From positions 558,001-622,000 of the forward strand of contig JAJSPD010000019.1 of NCBI GenBank assembly GCA_021307315.1: DNA of 64,000 nucleotides. The letters run 5' to 3'. The DNA comes from Bisporella sp. PMI_857. Its lineage: Eukaryota; Ascomycota; Leotiomycetes; Helotiales; Helotiaceae. The translations under genes were made by a program, and so were the position numbers. Each line of letters starts with the position of its first letter. Within the stretch, counting starts at the first letter, position 1. A model generated the notes under the pieces. The model saw only the letters and a program-made list of their open reading frames with translations, had not been told where the DNA came from and searched no databases. Shown one piece after another: positions 11,277 to 22,346 of this stretch.

Positions 11277-12955
11277 CTACACGTTATCGATATGTGAAAC
11301 ATTTTGGAACTTCTCCTCCATGGCAGCAGCGGCCCCTTCAGGATCCTCAAGTGCATGTGGCACTAGTTGGTCACCAAACAATTCATCCATCTGCTCTAGC
11401 GTCTTACCCTTTGTCTCAGGGTATAAGAAGCTATAACAAAGAGTTGCGACGACATTGAACGCAAAAAAGAAGTAAAAAAATTTGAATCCCATCTTTTTAA
11501 GTGCGATTGGAGCGCATTGTGCAAAGATCAAATTCAAGCACCAGTTCGTCAACGTCGACAAAGAGTTGCCCTTTGCACGAATCTCGATTGGGAAGATTTC
11601 GGCGGGGTATACCCAGGAAATGATACCTGTAAAGGTAAAGAATAAAGAGAAAACGAAATTCATGGCCACCATGGCCCTTAAGGCGTTTCCGTTTGAAGAA
11701 GGCGTGTCTTTAGCAACGTAGTATTGGGAGAGAACGGAGTTGACGAGTAAGGATAGACCGCATCCAGCCGCCGAAATAATCAGTGGCTTCACACGCCCGA
11801 AACGATCGAGAGCGTAGAGTCCCACAGTGCAATAAATAATAGAGAGGGCGCCAGATATGCCGACTATCATGAGAGAGGTACTAGTATCGATACCTAAAAT
11901 CTCATAAATGACGTTGCCGTAGTAATTGATCACCTGCAGATTCTTTTAGCGCCAGATCCACCTTCATTCGGAGACTTGTTTGAAGCTTACGTTGATACCA
12001 GAAAGTTGTCCAAAGGCTTGGACTCCGCATCCGAGTGCCAGTCGCTTTCTCCAACTTGGTTTCTTTAAGAGTGATCTCCATGTTGGTTCTGCGAGTGTTT
12101 TCTCAGCCACAATGGTATCTCTGATTTCACGGTACTCTAATTCCAAGAATTGCTGATTAGAGCCATTCCCATGAAGCTTTCCCAAAACAGCCTGGGCTTC
12201 CTCGTGGCGATCTTTCTCGATGAGCCAGCGAGGGCTTTCTTGCAAAAACCAGATACCGGCGCCGATGATGAGACCTGGAACAACCTGGAATGATAGAGGA
12301 AATCTCCCTGCAACTATTAGTACTCGTACATATATGAACGATAGTCTATCCATGCACTTACATTGGAAATCGCCGTTGACTTTGAAACATCCATATCCAA
12401 GCCATTGAGCCACAAAGAAGCCCCAAGATAGCATCCATTGTAGCAAACCACTCAATTTGCCACGATCTTCAGAAGTGGCAATCTCAGACTTTGCATAATT
12501 AGCCACATCCCCTCTCTATTGGATTCATTACTAACACAATACATCGGAACTACGGCAGAAAGAAGTCCAACAGCGACCCCAGCGATAAACCGTCCTGCGA
12601 TCATCATGGGAATATTGACAGCACCCCTTGAAGGGTGCACCCGATAGTTGAGATCACTGCGCCGATAAAGACAGCTATTCGTCGTCCATATATATCAGGC
12701 AGCCATGCGACAGAAAGAGCACCGAGGATAGCGCCTCCAGTGAATGATGAAACGATACCTCCAGTCTCAGATGAGGTCGGTTTGCCCATATACTCTACGA
12801 AATAAGGCTGGACGATAGTCGAGGAGATGATACCACTGTCATAGCCAAAGAGAAAGCCTGCCAACTCGTTAGTGAGGGTTTTAGTAATCACTGCGAGTGT
12901 TATTACCTCCAATAGCTAAGAAAGCAGCGGTCCCACCAGTTGCAAGACGTCCCAT
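11277..12955 (-). pseudogene. MFS sugar transporter, one frameshift
   Basis: Exons (minus): 12955-12907, 12857-12536, 12488-12362, 12307-11991, 11933-11277. The protein has the sugar-porter signatures: 'GGFLFGYDSGIIS' at the start, D-x-Y-GRR after helix 2, YCSEIA, 'QESPRWL', 'LDRFGR', and 'PETKGKTLEQMDELF' at the end. With 12 predicted helices and about 490 residues it is close to the usual size, importing a mono- or oligosaccharide at the plasma membrane. Exon 2 is 322 nt long and does not keep frame. The reading frame must shift near 12622-12640, where '..IGCTLQ' should continue as 'GAVNIP..'; one nucleotide is missing and there is no room for an intron. It could be a true pseudogene or an assembly error, since everything else is conserved. 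It is divergent from the GH78 gene. Confidence 0.8.
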
Positions 12956-13568
12956 TTTGTGAATTGAGCGAATCAGACGAGAGGATTGTGTTGGCGATTA
13001 TCAAAATACATAGAGGCAAAGAAGATAGTAATCTTGAATGTATTGAGCTTGAGGTCGCCTGCCTCTTATATCTAGGAAACCCTGGAGCTGAAAAGTGTAC
13101 CTTGAGTCGAGACTTTGCTTAGACCACTTACTTCGGTGCATCAGTCTTCTTTCGACTGCGGAGAGGCTGGGGTAAGCTGGGGACCATTTGGGAAGGATGG
13201 GGTACCGAATTTCGCAAGATGATAACCCGAACCGTCTATTAGTTACTACTGACCTTTTCCTGTGTGTTATAGCGAAATTGGGAAAGCAATGCAGGGAATC
13301 TGCCTCGGCCCGGCAAGGGTATTTGCCATTGCCCGAAAGTAGCAGTTTTAGTAAATGAGGTAATTTTCGAACAAGGTAGAGACGAACAAGGTAGAGACGA
13401 ACAAGACTAGTGCGGAGTGCATTATATCGCGGCAATTCAGACCGAGCCTGACAAGGTTTAAAACCTATTGACCCGTTTCGCATGTTATTTCAAGTGACCC
13501 ATGAACCATTGGCATTCGCACACAATATCGGCCAGACAAAATATCAGTGGCAATTCTAAAACGGGAAA
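12956..13568. promoter_or_regulatory. Divergent promoter of transporter and GH78 gene
   Basis: 613 nt between the two start codons. Three SYGGRG (CreA-type) matches cluster within 25 nt: GCGGAG at 13158-13163, CTGGGG at 13167-13172 and CTGGGG at 13177-13182. Closely spaced CreA sites are known to be more effective than single ones. A frame of 160 codons on the minus strand crosses this region but looks non-coding. Confidence 0.4.
13368..13406. repeat. 15-bp direct tandem repeat
   Basis: The unit CGAACAAGGTAGAGA occurs at 13368-13382 and 13383-13397, followed by a partial third copy CGAACAAGA to 13406. It lies about 160 nt upstream of the GH78 start codon. Confidence 0.85.
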
Positions 13569-15194
13569 ATGGCTGCTACGAATAATATTCCTGCAAATCA
13601 AAAGGTTGGGAAGTTGCCGAAAACGAACTTCAATGATAAGTTTGCGAAAAAAGCAGAATCTTTAATACCAACACTTCACAAATGGATTAACACTCCAAAA
13701 TCAGTTATTAACTTCGAGCCGGACACTTCTTCATTCTTCAAGTGCTCTTCTGTACAAAGTCACACTATTGAAGAGTTATCCTCAGTTTCATACGGAAAGG
13801 AAGATCAAATTATCCTCGATTTTGGCACTCACCAAGTTGGCTACCTGTCATTTTATCTTGGGGTCGATGGCGTTAATGTTGACGCCCCTGCACGATTAAG
13901 ACTTACATTTGGGGAAGTACCATACGATGTGACTGAGAACCTACACCCATGCAACACATGGATCAGCACGAGTTGGTTACCGGACGAGGTAATCAACGTT
14001 GACTGGCTGCCAACCCAGGTCGACATGTCACGACGATACTCCTTCCGATATGTGAAAATCGAAGTTATCGATACCTCCCAGAAATTTAGAGTTCAATTCC
14101 AAGATATCAAAGCCACTGCCGTAAGTTCTGTGACTCCTGCAATAGCCGCGGCCGTAGCTCCCTTGAGCACAAAAGACGCCGAGCTAGCGGCCATTGATAG
14201 AATTAGCCAACTCACATTGCGGAACTGCATGCACACAGTCTTCGAAGACGGGCCACGAAGAGATCGAAGACTATGGCTTGGTGACCTCAGGCTACAGGCT
14301 CTCACCAACTATTGTACATTCAAACACTACGATCTCGTCAAGCGGTGCCTCTATATGTTCGCTGCTCTGCCTCGCGAAGATGGAACTCTGCCTGCCTGTG
14401 TGTTCGAGAGACCCAACCTCGCTCCGGCTTCAGATTATATTGTAGACTACGATGCGCTATTTGGCCCTACTGTGTATGATTACGTCGTCGCGTCGGGAGA
14501 CATTGATACTGGTGTCGAACTGTGGCCGACACTCCTCAACAGCATGGAGAAAGCGCTTTCGCATGTTAAGTCTGACGGTCAATTCGTGTCTGCGGCTACA
14601 TCTGCGTGGAAATTTCTGGATTGGTCGGAAGGTTTAGATACTGATGCCGGAATGCACGGTCTCGTGTTATTTTGTTGTAAGCAGATCAATAAACTGGCAA
14701 CTCTTGTATCGCAACCGCCGCCATTCAAAGATATTGTGATGAAGATGTCTGCAGCAGCAATGAATTTCTATGATGATGCACAAGAAGTCTTCGTCTCCGG
14801 TCCTAGAAAACAGGTCTCGTGGTCCAGTCAAGCCTGGCTTGCACTCAGCGGCGCAATCACGCCTGCCATCTCTTTGCTGGCCATTAAAACCGCCATGGCA
14901 GATCCGGATGCTGTTATGCCGCTCACGCCATATGCCTATCACCACGTTGCAGAAGCCCTGGCAAGATGTGGAGGCGAAGAAGAGAGCTTGGAGCTGATAA
15001 GAAAGTATTGGGGTGGAATGGTAAAGGCTGGGGCGGACACGTTCTGGGAGTGTTTCGACGGGAAGGATAGTAGGAAGAGTCCGTATGGGGATTGCCATAA
15101 TAATAGCTACTGCCATGCTTGGAGTTGTACGCCGAGCTATCTCCTGAGGGTTGTGTTAAAAGAGTATCTTAATAACAGCAAAGCGAAAAAATGA
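13569..15194 (+). CDS. GH78 alpha-L-rhamnosidase, intracellular type
   Basis: Single exon, 541 residues, with no N-terminal signal sequence. An N-terminal beta-rich part ('LDFGTHQVGYLSFYLGV', 'RLTFGEVPYDV') precedes an (alpha/alpha)6 catalytic domain. The GH78 signature 'DGPRRDRRLWLGDLR' is near residue 225, and 'GADTFWECFD' near 495 carries the expected catalytic Glu; the domain ends with 'CHAWSCTPSYLL'. The usual C-terminal beta-sandwich after that motif is missing, so the protein is shorter than typical GH78 enzymes. Predicted activity: hydrolysis of terminal alpha-L-rhamnose from glycosides or pectin fragments. Lack of a secretion signal and the divergent sugar transporter suggest substrate is imported first; that is inference. 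Confidence 0.85.
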   Translation: MAATNNIPANQKVGKLPKTNFNDKFAKKAESLIPTLHKWINTPKSVINFEPDTSSFFKCSSVQSHTIEELSSVSYGKEDQIILDFGTHQVGYLSFYLGVDGVNVDAPARLRLTFGEVPYDVTENLHPCNTWISTSWLPDEVINVDWLPTQVDMSRRYSFRYVKIEVIDTSQKFRVQFQDIKATAVSSVTPAIAAAVAPLSTKDAELAAIDRISQLTLRNCMHTVFEDGPRRDRRLWLGDLRLQALTNYCTFKHYDLVKRCLYMFAALPREDGTLPACVFERPNLAPASDYIVDYDALFGPTVYDYVVASGDIDTGVELWPTLLNSMEKALSHVKSDGQFVSAATSAWKFLDWSEGLDTDAGMHGLVLFCCKQINKLATLVSQPPPFKDIVMKMSAAAMNFYDDAQEVFVSGPRKQVSWSSQAWLALSGAITPAISLLAIKTAMADPDAVMPLTPYAYHHVAEALARCGGEEESLELIRKYWGGMVKAGADTFWECFDGKDSRKSPYGDCHNNSYCHAWSCTPSYLLRVVLKEYLNNSKAKK

Positions 15195-16139
15195 GTTAGA
15201 AAATCGGTCTCTTTTAGACCGTAGGGTGAGAATTACGAAGAGGTTTAAGATAAATAGATCTTAGCCGGATTGCGTTAGTTATAAAGTTAGTTAATATAAT
15301 GACAGGCATTTAGCGATGCTATTCTTTATGGTCATACTCCCGGGAGACTTGATATGGAATTCTGAAATAAGGGAACATCGAAGTTGCCCAAGAGTATAGG
15401 CACTTTGAATCTGATGAGTAATCTATAACCAAATTGTAGACGAGATTGTACATGACTTCACCCAGATGTGGATGACCCTCAAAAGAGCCATCGCCCTTAT
15501 TTCAGTGAAAATCGTGTCTCTCCGTGTTAAAGGTTCGGCATCTTCCGGGAGCATATCAATATACGCGTCATCGGGACCTAGCATGTGCTACTTGGCCTCG
15601 CTCACTGTTCGTGCCGAATCAGCTTCGAAGAGTAGACAAAAACGAAATTACGGTCACCTGTAGGAAATGGCAACGACTACGACATTACGGCCGTTTGCCT
15701 TCAACCATCCGAGCAAGCCCATTAGAGTGAAAACAGGTAGAGTAAGGATTGCTAGCAGTAGCGTCTGGCCCCTAAGTGTGATTGGTCAAAGAAGGGTCGG
15801 ATGCGACATGCAGCGCTACTTGCCCCACCCTGGGCGCCAACGAAATTCTCCATTGTGATAGGCGAAAGTTTACTTAGGAGGCCGCTCGCTTCAACCTGTT
15901 TGAAGTAGACACTGTCACTTGGGCTTCGTTTGGGTGTACACCGGAGGCAATTGTAACGTGTTCAAAATGCAACAGTTTACGGTATCAGTCATTGTATTGA
16001 CATTCGTTAAGGCAAAATTGCTAATTTACCGTTGCTGCGATCAGAATTATGCAGCGAGGAAGCCATGGTAGAATTGTAATAACGGGTTCCCGACCTTGGC
16101 TATCAAATGGTCAAATGGTCAAATTATCTAAGAAGCTAT
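15195..16139. other. Intergenic region between convergent genes
   Basis: About 0.9 kb between the GH78 and GH3 3' ends. Frames up to 68 codons overlap each other here and resemble nothing known. No element was recognised. Confidence 0.5.
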
Positions 16140-18593
16140 CTAAGAAACGGACACATCAAATGGTCCCTGAAGGTCTTTATCCGATGAGCTCGTCCCCACA
16201 TAGAAACTGAATACTGCGGTATCTACTCTGTATTTGCCATCGACGTAGTATCCAAGCTCCTTAACAGGAATTTGAAGTTGCACTTGTTTAGACTCGCCAG
16301 CGGTAAGGGTGACCTTCGTGAATCCAGTAAGGCGCTTGGTTGGCAGCTCAATTGCGGAGGGAGCATTTTGTCTGAAGTAAAGCTGGACTACTTCTTGCCC
16401 AGCGATCGAGCCTGTGTTGGTAATAGTTGTGGAGACGCTCACTACTCCGCTCTTGCTAACGGATTTGGTCGAAACCTTCCCATTGGATAAACTGAAAGTC
16501 GTGTAGCTGAGTCCGTAGCCGAAGGGGTACCTATATACTTCTTGGATCTTCGGTAGATTAATCGCACCTGCACTGTAATCGCTAGGGAGGCGGTTGTAGT
16601 AGACAGGATTCACTACAGATGCGATGGGGAAAGTGGTGGTGATTTTGCCGCTGGGGTTCACGGCACCAGTGATAATGCCTACCACCGCTTCCGCGGTGTA
16701 TTCCCCGGCTAGGAAGCTGTGGATTATTGCTCGCGCTTCGCTTGCGCTGCCCTCGAGTTCGAATGCTTGGCCGCCACTTAGAACGAGGATGACTGGCTTA
16801 CCGGTGGCAATGACCGCGTCAAGGAGGTCTTGCTGCAAGCCCGGAAACCCCAAGCTGGAGTGAGTGAAGCCTTCGCCATCAGTACGCTGGTTCGCGAGAC
16901 TATCACCCCAGCCTACAGCAATTGCTCCCAGAGATATAATGACTATATCAGCTTGTTGAGCCGCGATGGCAGCGTCAGATATGTTGTCACTGGTGGTCTC
17001 TGTCAGCGGGACACCGCGTACATATACGACATTATCGGCACCAAACTTGTCCTTGACAGCATCTACTAATGTTTTGTTTCCGTTCTCAGAGTTGGTCCAT
17101 GCCGCGTATGTACCAGTGTCAACGACCTCAGCAAGGGGACCAATAAGTGCCACCCTTGTGTTCGCAGACCTAACCAAAGGAAGGAAACCATCATTCTGAA
17201 GCAGAACAATTGACTCTTGAGAAATCGTCTTAGCAAGAGAGATGTGCTTGGGAGACCTCAGAGTAGTTAGAGAGGTTCGATTGCTCTGCACTGGTCGATC
17301 AAATAGCCCTAATCGGTACTTGAGGGTCATCAGTTGACGAACTGCCTCGTTAACTTGATTTACAACGGCATCCGAAGCGCTTTGGCTGACTAGCTGCTCG
17401 AAACCAGTTGGGAAATTGATTGCAAGCTCCGACTGGACTCCAGCAGCTAAAGCGGTAAGACCTGCGTCTTGCAAGGTAGGAGAGATCTTATGCCAGTTGT
17501 ACAGTTGGGAAATTGCGTCGGCGTCAGAAAGGATGATACCTTCAAAACCTAGCGAGCCGCGCAGGACGTCCTGAAGAAGGTATCTGTTGGCATGAGCTGG
17601 AACACGGTCGATAGACGCATACGAGGGCATAACTGAAGCTGGTTTTGTTCGTTGTAAGACTTTGATGAATGGTGCGGCTAGGTCATTGTAGATGTGGTTG
17701 ATGCCTCCGTACATACTAGCGAGATTGACACCACCATGCTCTTCGCCATACACGAAATGCTTAATAGTTGTCGCAATCTTCATAAATCCTTGCTCATCAA
17801 CCTCCTCCATGATCTTAACATATTCAGTTGCCAGTTCGCTAATGATATAATTGTCTTCACCGTAGCTACAAGGGCAATTAGAATGATTTGCTGAGTTGAG
17901 TTGGGCATACATACGTCTCGCCATTGCGTCCATTACGAGGATCGCGGCTCACATCTAAGTCAGGCGATAGAACCCAGTTGATACCGCATGCTAGCAATTC
18001 GTCGCGAATAGCTGTGATCACTGACTTAAAAAGATCCTGGTTCCAAGAGTTGGACATAGACAATGTAGCCGGGAACAAAGTGGTACCTCGAAGAGTTACG
18101 CCGTTCACTGAATCTGCCACGTTGATATACGGTATGTGTAGTCGATGCTGCTCTTTTGCCTCAGCAGCGACCTTGAGTATAACCGGCACAGCTTCTTCAG
18201 CATAGTTGAGGTACTCCCCAGGAGCTGCAGACAACGTTAGTTGGCTAACCTAATTCCATGGTTGAAATAAAGGTCGTGAAAGTTGAGTGACGACTCACAG
18301 ATTGTTCCATTATGGAGCCTTGCAATTTCCGAGTATTTAGTAGCATTGTAAGTGCTGTTGATTGAGAGCAGGCCACCAACTCCACCTAGCTGAGCCACTT
18401 TCTCTTGCCAGCACATACGTTCAAGAAGGTCTAGAACACGCGCATCGGTGGAATGTTTCGGGTTGAGATACGGCGCATTCTGAGGTACCGCTTCGGAACA
18501 GAGCGCCCCATCTCCCCCGGTAGCTGAAACGTCTGGAACGAAAAACACGGCAACGGTCACTGCATACCATAAAAATCTACAACTGGATACCAT
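16140..18593 (-). CDS. Secreted GH3 beta-glucosidase
   Basis: Three exons on the minus strand: 18593-18299, 18224-17915, 17865-16140, giving 776 residues in one continuous frame. Residues 1-24 form a signal peptide (hydrophobic core 'FLWYAVTVAVFFV', then SA cleavage site). GH3 N-terminal domain: 'NVADSVNGVTLRGTTLFPA', 'NGETYGEDNYIISEL', 'KHFVYGEEHGG', and the nucleophile region 'GIILSDADAI', with the catalytic Asp near residue 316. The C-terminal (alpha/beta) domain has 'ESIVLLQNDGFLPL' and 'VILVLSGGQAFELE'; a fibronectin-III-like domain ends the protein. Likely role: releasing terminal beta-glucose from oligosaccharides outside the cell. Its GH74 neighbour suggests xyloglucan or cellulose fragments as substrate, but a beta-xylosidase-like or other exo-activity cannot be excluded. 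Confidence 0.9.
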
Positions 18594-19821
18594 AATGATT
18601 GAATGAGAATCTCTTTCAGTGAGGTAGTAGAGAAAATTTTCTATAAATTAAAATTGCGTGGTTGTGCTCGAAAGTACTTATGGAGTACAGACTCGATCAC
18701 CGCGGAGTCTATTATGTTTACCGTGAATCCGAGAAATAGTTTTGCTACTTTGAGTGAGTTCGCTGTCCAATGTTCCGACACAACGAGGGCACATCTCTCA
18801 TTCTCATTGTCTTCCAAGGTAAATGTGCCCTCGCACTGTAGCTAAGCTAGTAAGGTGCGCTTCGCCGCAAATCATTATATGAACGATGGAGATTCGTTAT
18901 ATTAGACCTGGAAAGGCGTTTGTAAGTCTCGGTTGACCACCTGGATGGGGTATAGACAAGAGCACTCCTTTGGGGCTGCAGTTTTCCCGTGTCTTCTCTT
19001 TTCTCCAAATGGAAATTATTCCTCAATATTTAGCTTGCATAAGTGACAACCATCCCCCATATTCATAAAGCTTTCTAAATGGGGAATATCATCCTACAGT
19101 TTTACGCGCCGCTATATAAACGAAGTCAAAGCGAAGAGCTTGGGAGAGGCTGAAGCAGGAACGAAAGACATATGAAAGCGTGCGGGGTTATGCAGCTCCT
19201 CCAGCGTGTTTCCCTGCAAATCTCATCGACTCCACAGAGGAGATTGTAAGCGGGGAAATAAGGAGCCAACTGACATTATGCGGGAGTGTCTCGGTGGTTC
19301 CGAAGGCTCCGAGTTGGATCTGCATTATGAGAACTACAAAATCATGCTTTTGATCTAAAGCTCGGAGATATTTACGCCATAGATCTTGAAGTCCTACCGA
19401 GCTGTCCCAGAATTGATAATGTCACCAATCTCCCGGCCACTCGCCTTTGTTGTAGTAGAGGCAGGCATGAAGCGGCTTTTCTTATCTCGGGACACTTTGT
19501 GACGAGCCAAAATAATAGGGAAATGATACGAGCCATACAAACCACGGAATGCCAAATCAGCCGAAAGCACTACAGTCCATCAATCGGGTTTGTTACCAAC
19601 ATAAGAGTGTGCCATATTAGCTTTAAGACTTATCAAGTACTGTCACCAAGGAAAAAGTCATCCTGCGAGCCTCCTCTTGACTCTCTAACTAGCGGGTAAA
19701 TTCTTGATAAAACATCCATTCAGGCAGGATACGAATCTGCAAGATGAAGCTCAGATGACAGAATATAAAGGGTGAATAAGAATTGTACAATCAGCAACTT
19801 ATTGTAAACTTGCTGGCAAAC
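18594..19821. promoter_or_regulatory. Divergent promoter of GH3 and GH74 genes
   Basis: 1.2 kb between the two start codons with no coding signal of its own. A TATAAA-type box occurs at about 19112-19118. Two perfect GCGGGG motifs (CreA-type SYGGRG) lie at 19182-19187 and 19250-19255. I did not find a GGCTAR (XlnR-type) site by eye. Shared control of the two secreted hydrolases is likely but not shown. Confidence 0.4.
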
Positions 19822-22346
19822 ATGCACCCTAACTTGACATCCCTGGGGAGATTGGCGGTGCTCATCGCAACTTCTGGGTTTAGTTCGGCATACACTTGTG
19901 CGTAACCAGATGCCATGGCCATAATGTTATGATTATTGAGTTTGTTTATCCAATGACTGACAATGTTTAATTTCTAAGGGAAGAGCGTTCATATTGGTGG
20001 CGGTGGAGGATATGTACCTGGTATTGTCTTTAACCCTTCTCAGAAAGGGGTCGCCTATGCAAGAACAGACATTGGCGGGTTGTATCGACTCAACAGCGAC
20101 CATAGCTGGACACCGCTTCTTGACTGGGTCAAAAATGCAGATGGGTACTTGGACCAAGATCTGAAGCAAGACAAGCAATCACATTCTAACATAACTTCAG
20201 CAATTTGTGGGGTGTTCTTTCTGTTGCCACTGATCCCACTGTACCTGCGAATGTTTATGCAGCGTGTGGGTTGTACACAAACGACTGGGATCCGAATCCA
20301 GGGTCAATTTTGCAGAGTTCGGACTACGGCAGTACCTGGTCAAGAACCAAGTTGCCCTTTAAGCTCGGTGGAAATGAAGCCGGCCGTGGCTGTGGTGAGC
20401 GTTTGGCTATTGATCCTAACAACAATAGCATTCTGTATCTCGGTGCGCCAAATGGAAATGGCCTGTGGAAAAGTATCGACAGTGGAATCACGTGGTCAAA
20501 AGTGGCTAACTTCCCTTCCAGTGGCACATTCATAGCAGGCGGCAACATCATCGGCCTCGTCAATGTAGTTTTTGACACAACTGCGGGCACCACAGGTGGC
20601 AATACTTCGAGAATCTTCATAGGCGTCGCTAATATAGACTCTGAATCGGTATATGTCTCTAATGATGCTGGTAGAACTTGGTCTGCAGTGTTAGGGCAGC
20701 CAGTCGGACGGTTCCCTCATCGAATGAAATTGTCTGCTAGCGAACGATATCTATATCTGACTCTCAGCGACCAAGCCGGACCATATGATGGAGGCGATGG
20801 CGCAGTATACCGTTACAACCTAGACAATGGGAGTTGGACCAACATCACGCCAACATGGGGGGCCAGTAATGGTTGGACATTTGGATTTGGTGGTCTGGCA
20901 CTGGACGCACAGTCTCCTGGCACAATAATGGTAACATCAGATAATTTATGGTGGCCGGACAACCAAATCTTTCGGAGCAATGATTCTGTATATCCGCGAG
21001 ACCACCAAATTCGGGGGATGTGGCACTAACTACTGAATAGGGTAGCACCTGGACAATCCTCTGGGATTCATGGGACAAATCGACGAAGTACTACACCTAT
21101 AACGTAAGCCACTCTTGAACCAGACCAATTTTTGTTTTGACCCAGAGTTGTCGGTGGCAAAACTTACAGATATTCAGACAGATCTTGCCCCTTGGATCAA
21201 GAACTCCCATCCAGCCAACGGGGTGCTGGAGCTAGGGTGGATGATGGCCTCACTAGAGATTGACCCATTTGACAGCAACTACTGGTAAGCCACCTCGGCT
21301 CATAACGCAAGCTAGCATGAGAGCCATATCATGGTAGTCAGGCTGACCACGGAAATTCAACTCTTAGGTTGTATGGAACCGGTATGAGCATCTATGGCGG
21401 TACCAACCTTCAAGACTGGCCAAATATTGTGATAGAATCACTTGCAGATGGAATCGAACAAGAATTGGTATACGAGCTCATTGCCGTACCGGGTGGCCCT
21501 CCTTTGGTGTCTGCCCTTGGAGATATCGGTGGATTCATACATGAGGACTTGGACACACCGCCACAAAAATGGTTTCAAAATAACAGATACTCGTCCACTA
21601 GCGGACTAGACTATGCCGGCCAAGTTCCGCACAATCTCGTACGCGTTGGGAGTTCTGGATCTGACGGGTATTCTCAACTGTCCCGGTCATATGATGGTGG
21701 CGAGAATTGGAGTCCTGTTACTGTAGCCTCAAACGCCACGTATGGAGGAAAGGTTGCCATAAGCGCAGATGCTAGTAGCATCTTATGGTGTACAGAGAAC
21801 GAGGGGACGTATGCTTTCATTGAGGGAGATCAGCAAGTAGTGAGCTCGGTCAGTTCGGGCACTAAAATCGCCGCGGACAAAATTGATGGCGCATACATGT
21901 ATGCTGCTGGTGGATCCGCCTTTTATGTCTCATCAGATGCTGGAAAGACTTTTACCCAAACTTATACATTTCTGGGCTCCGCAAACCACATAACGGTACA
22001 CCCAGCACAGGCAGGCGACATATGGCTAACGGCAAGCGACGGTCTGTACCATTCTACAGATCACGGTGTCACATTTTCCAAGCTGCCCGGCGTCACCACA
22101 GCATATGACATCGCCTTAGGTAAAGGCTCCAATGGATATCCTAATTTGTATAGCTTCGTGATTACCAAGGATATAAATAGCGCCTTAGCACTGAGCATCG
22201 ACGAGGGAGTGACCTGGACTGAGATTGGCGATTCTGCACATGGCTTTCATGTCAGCGACGGAAATGTTCTTGGTGCAAGTATGGATGTTGCTGGGCGTGT
22301 GTTTGTTGGGACTAATGGTCGAGGAATGTTTTATGGGACTCCGTGA
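19822..22346 (+). CDS. Secreted GH74 xyloglucanase
   Basis: Six exons: 19822-19897, 19979-20144, 20201-20987, 21041-21103, 21178-21284, 21368-22346 (725 residues, all frames consistent). The signal peptide is about residues 1-24. The mature protein begins with 'WKSVHIGGGGYVPGIVFNP' and the GH74 motif 'ARTDIGGLYR', whose Asp is a catalytic residue in the family. The second catalytic Asp is expected in 'EIDPFDSNYWLYGTG', reconstructed across the 21284/21368 splice. Repeated 'SSDYGSTWS', 'SNDAGRTWS' and 'SSDAGKTFT' units are the BNR/Asp-box turns of its two seven-bladed propellers. It ends soon after 'GTNGRGMFYG', so it lacks the CBM1 found in some homologues. Role: endo- or reducing-end cleavage of xyloglucan outside the cell. 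Confidence 0.92.

Noticed and set aside
13001..13483. 160-codon minus-strand frame
   Set aside because: It covers the divergent promoter and a 15-bp tandem repeat, and is rich in Arg/Leu/Ser without any motif. Exon 1 of the transporter ends well before it.
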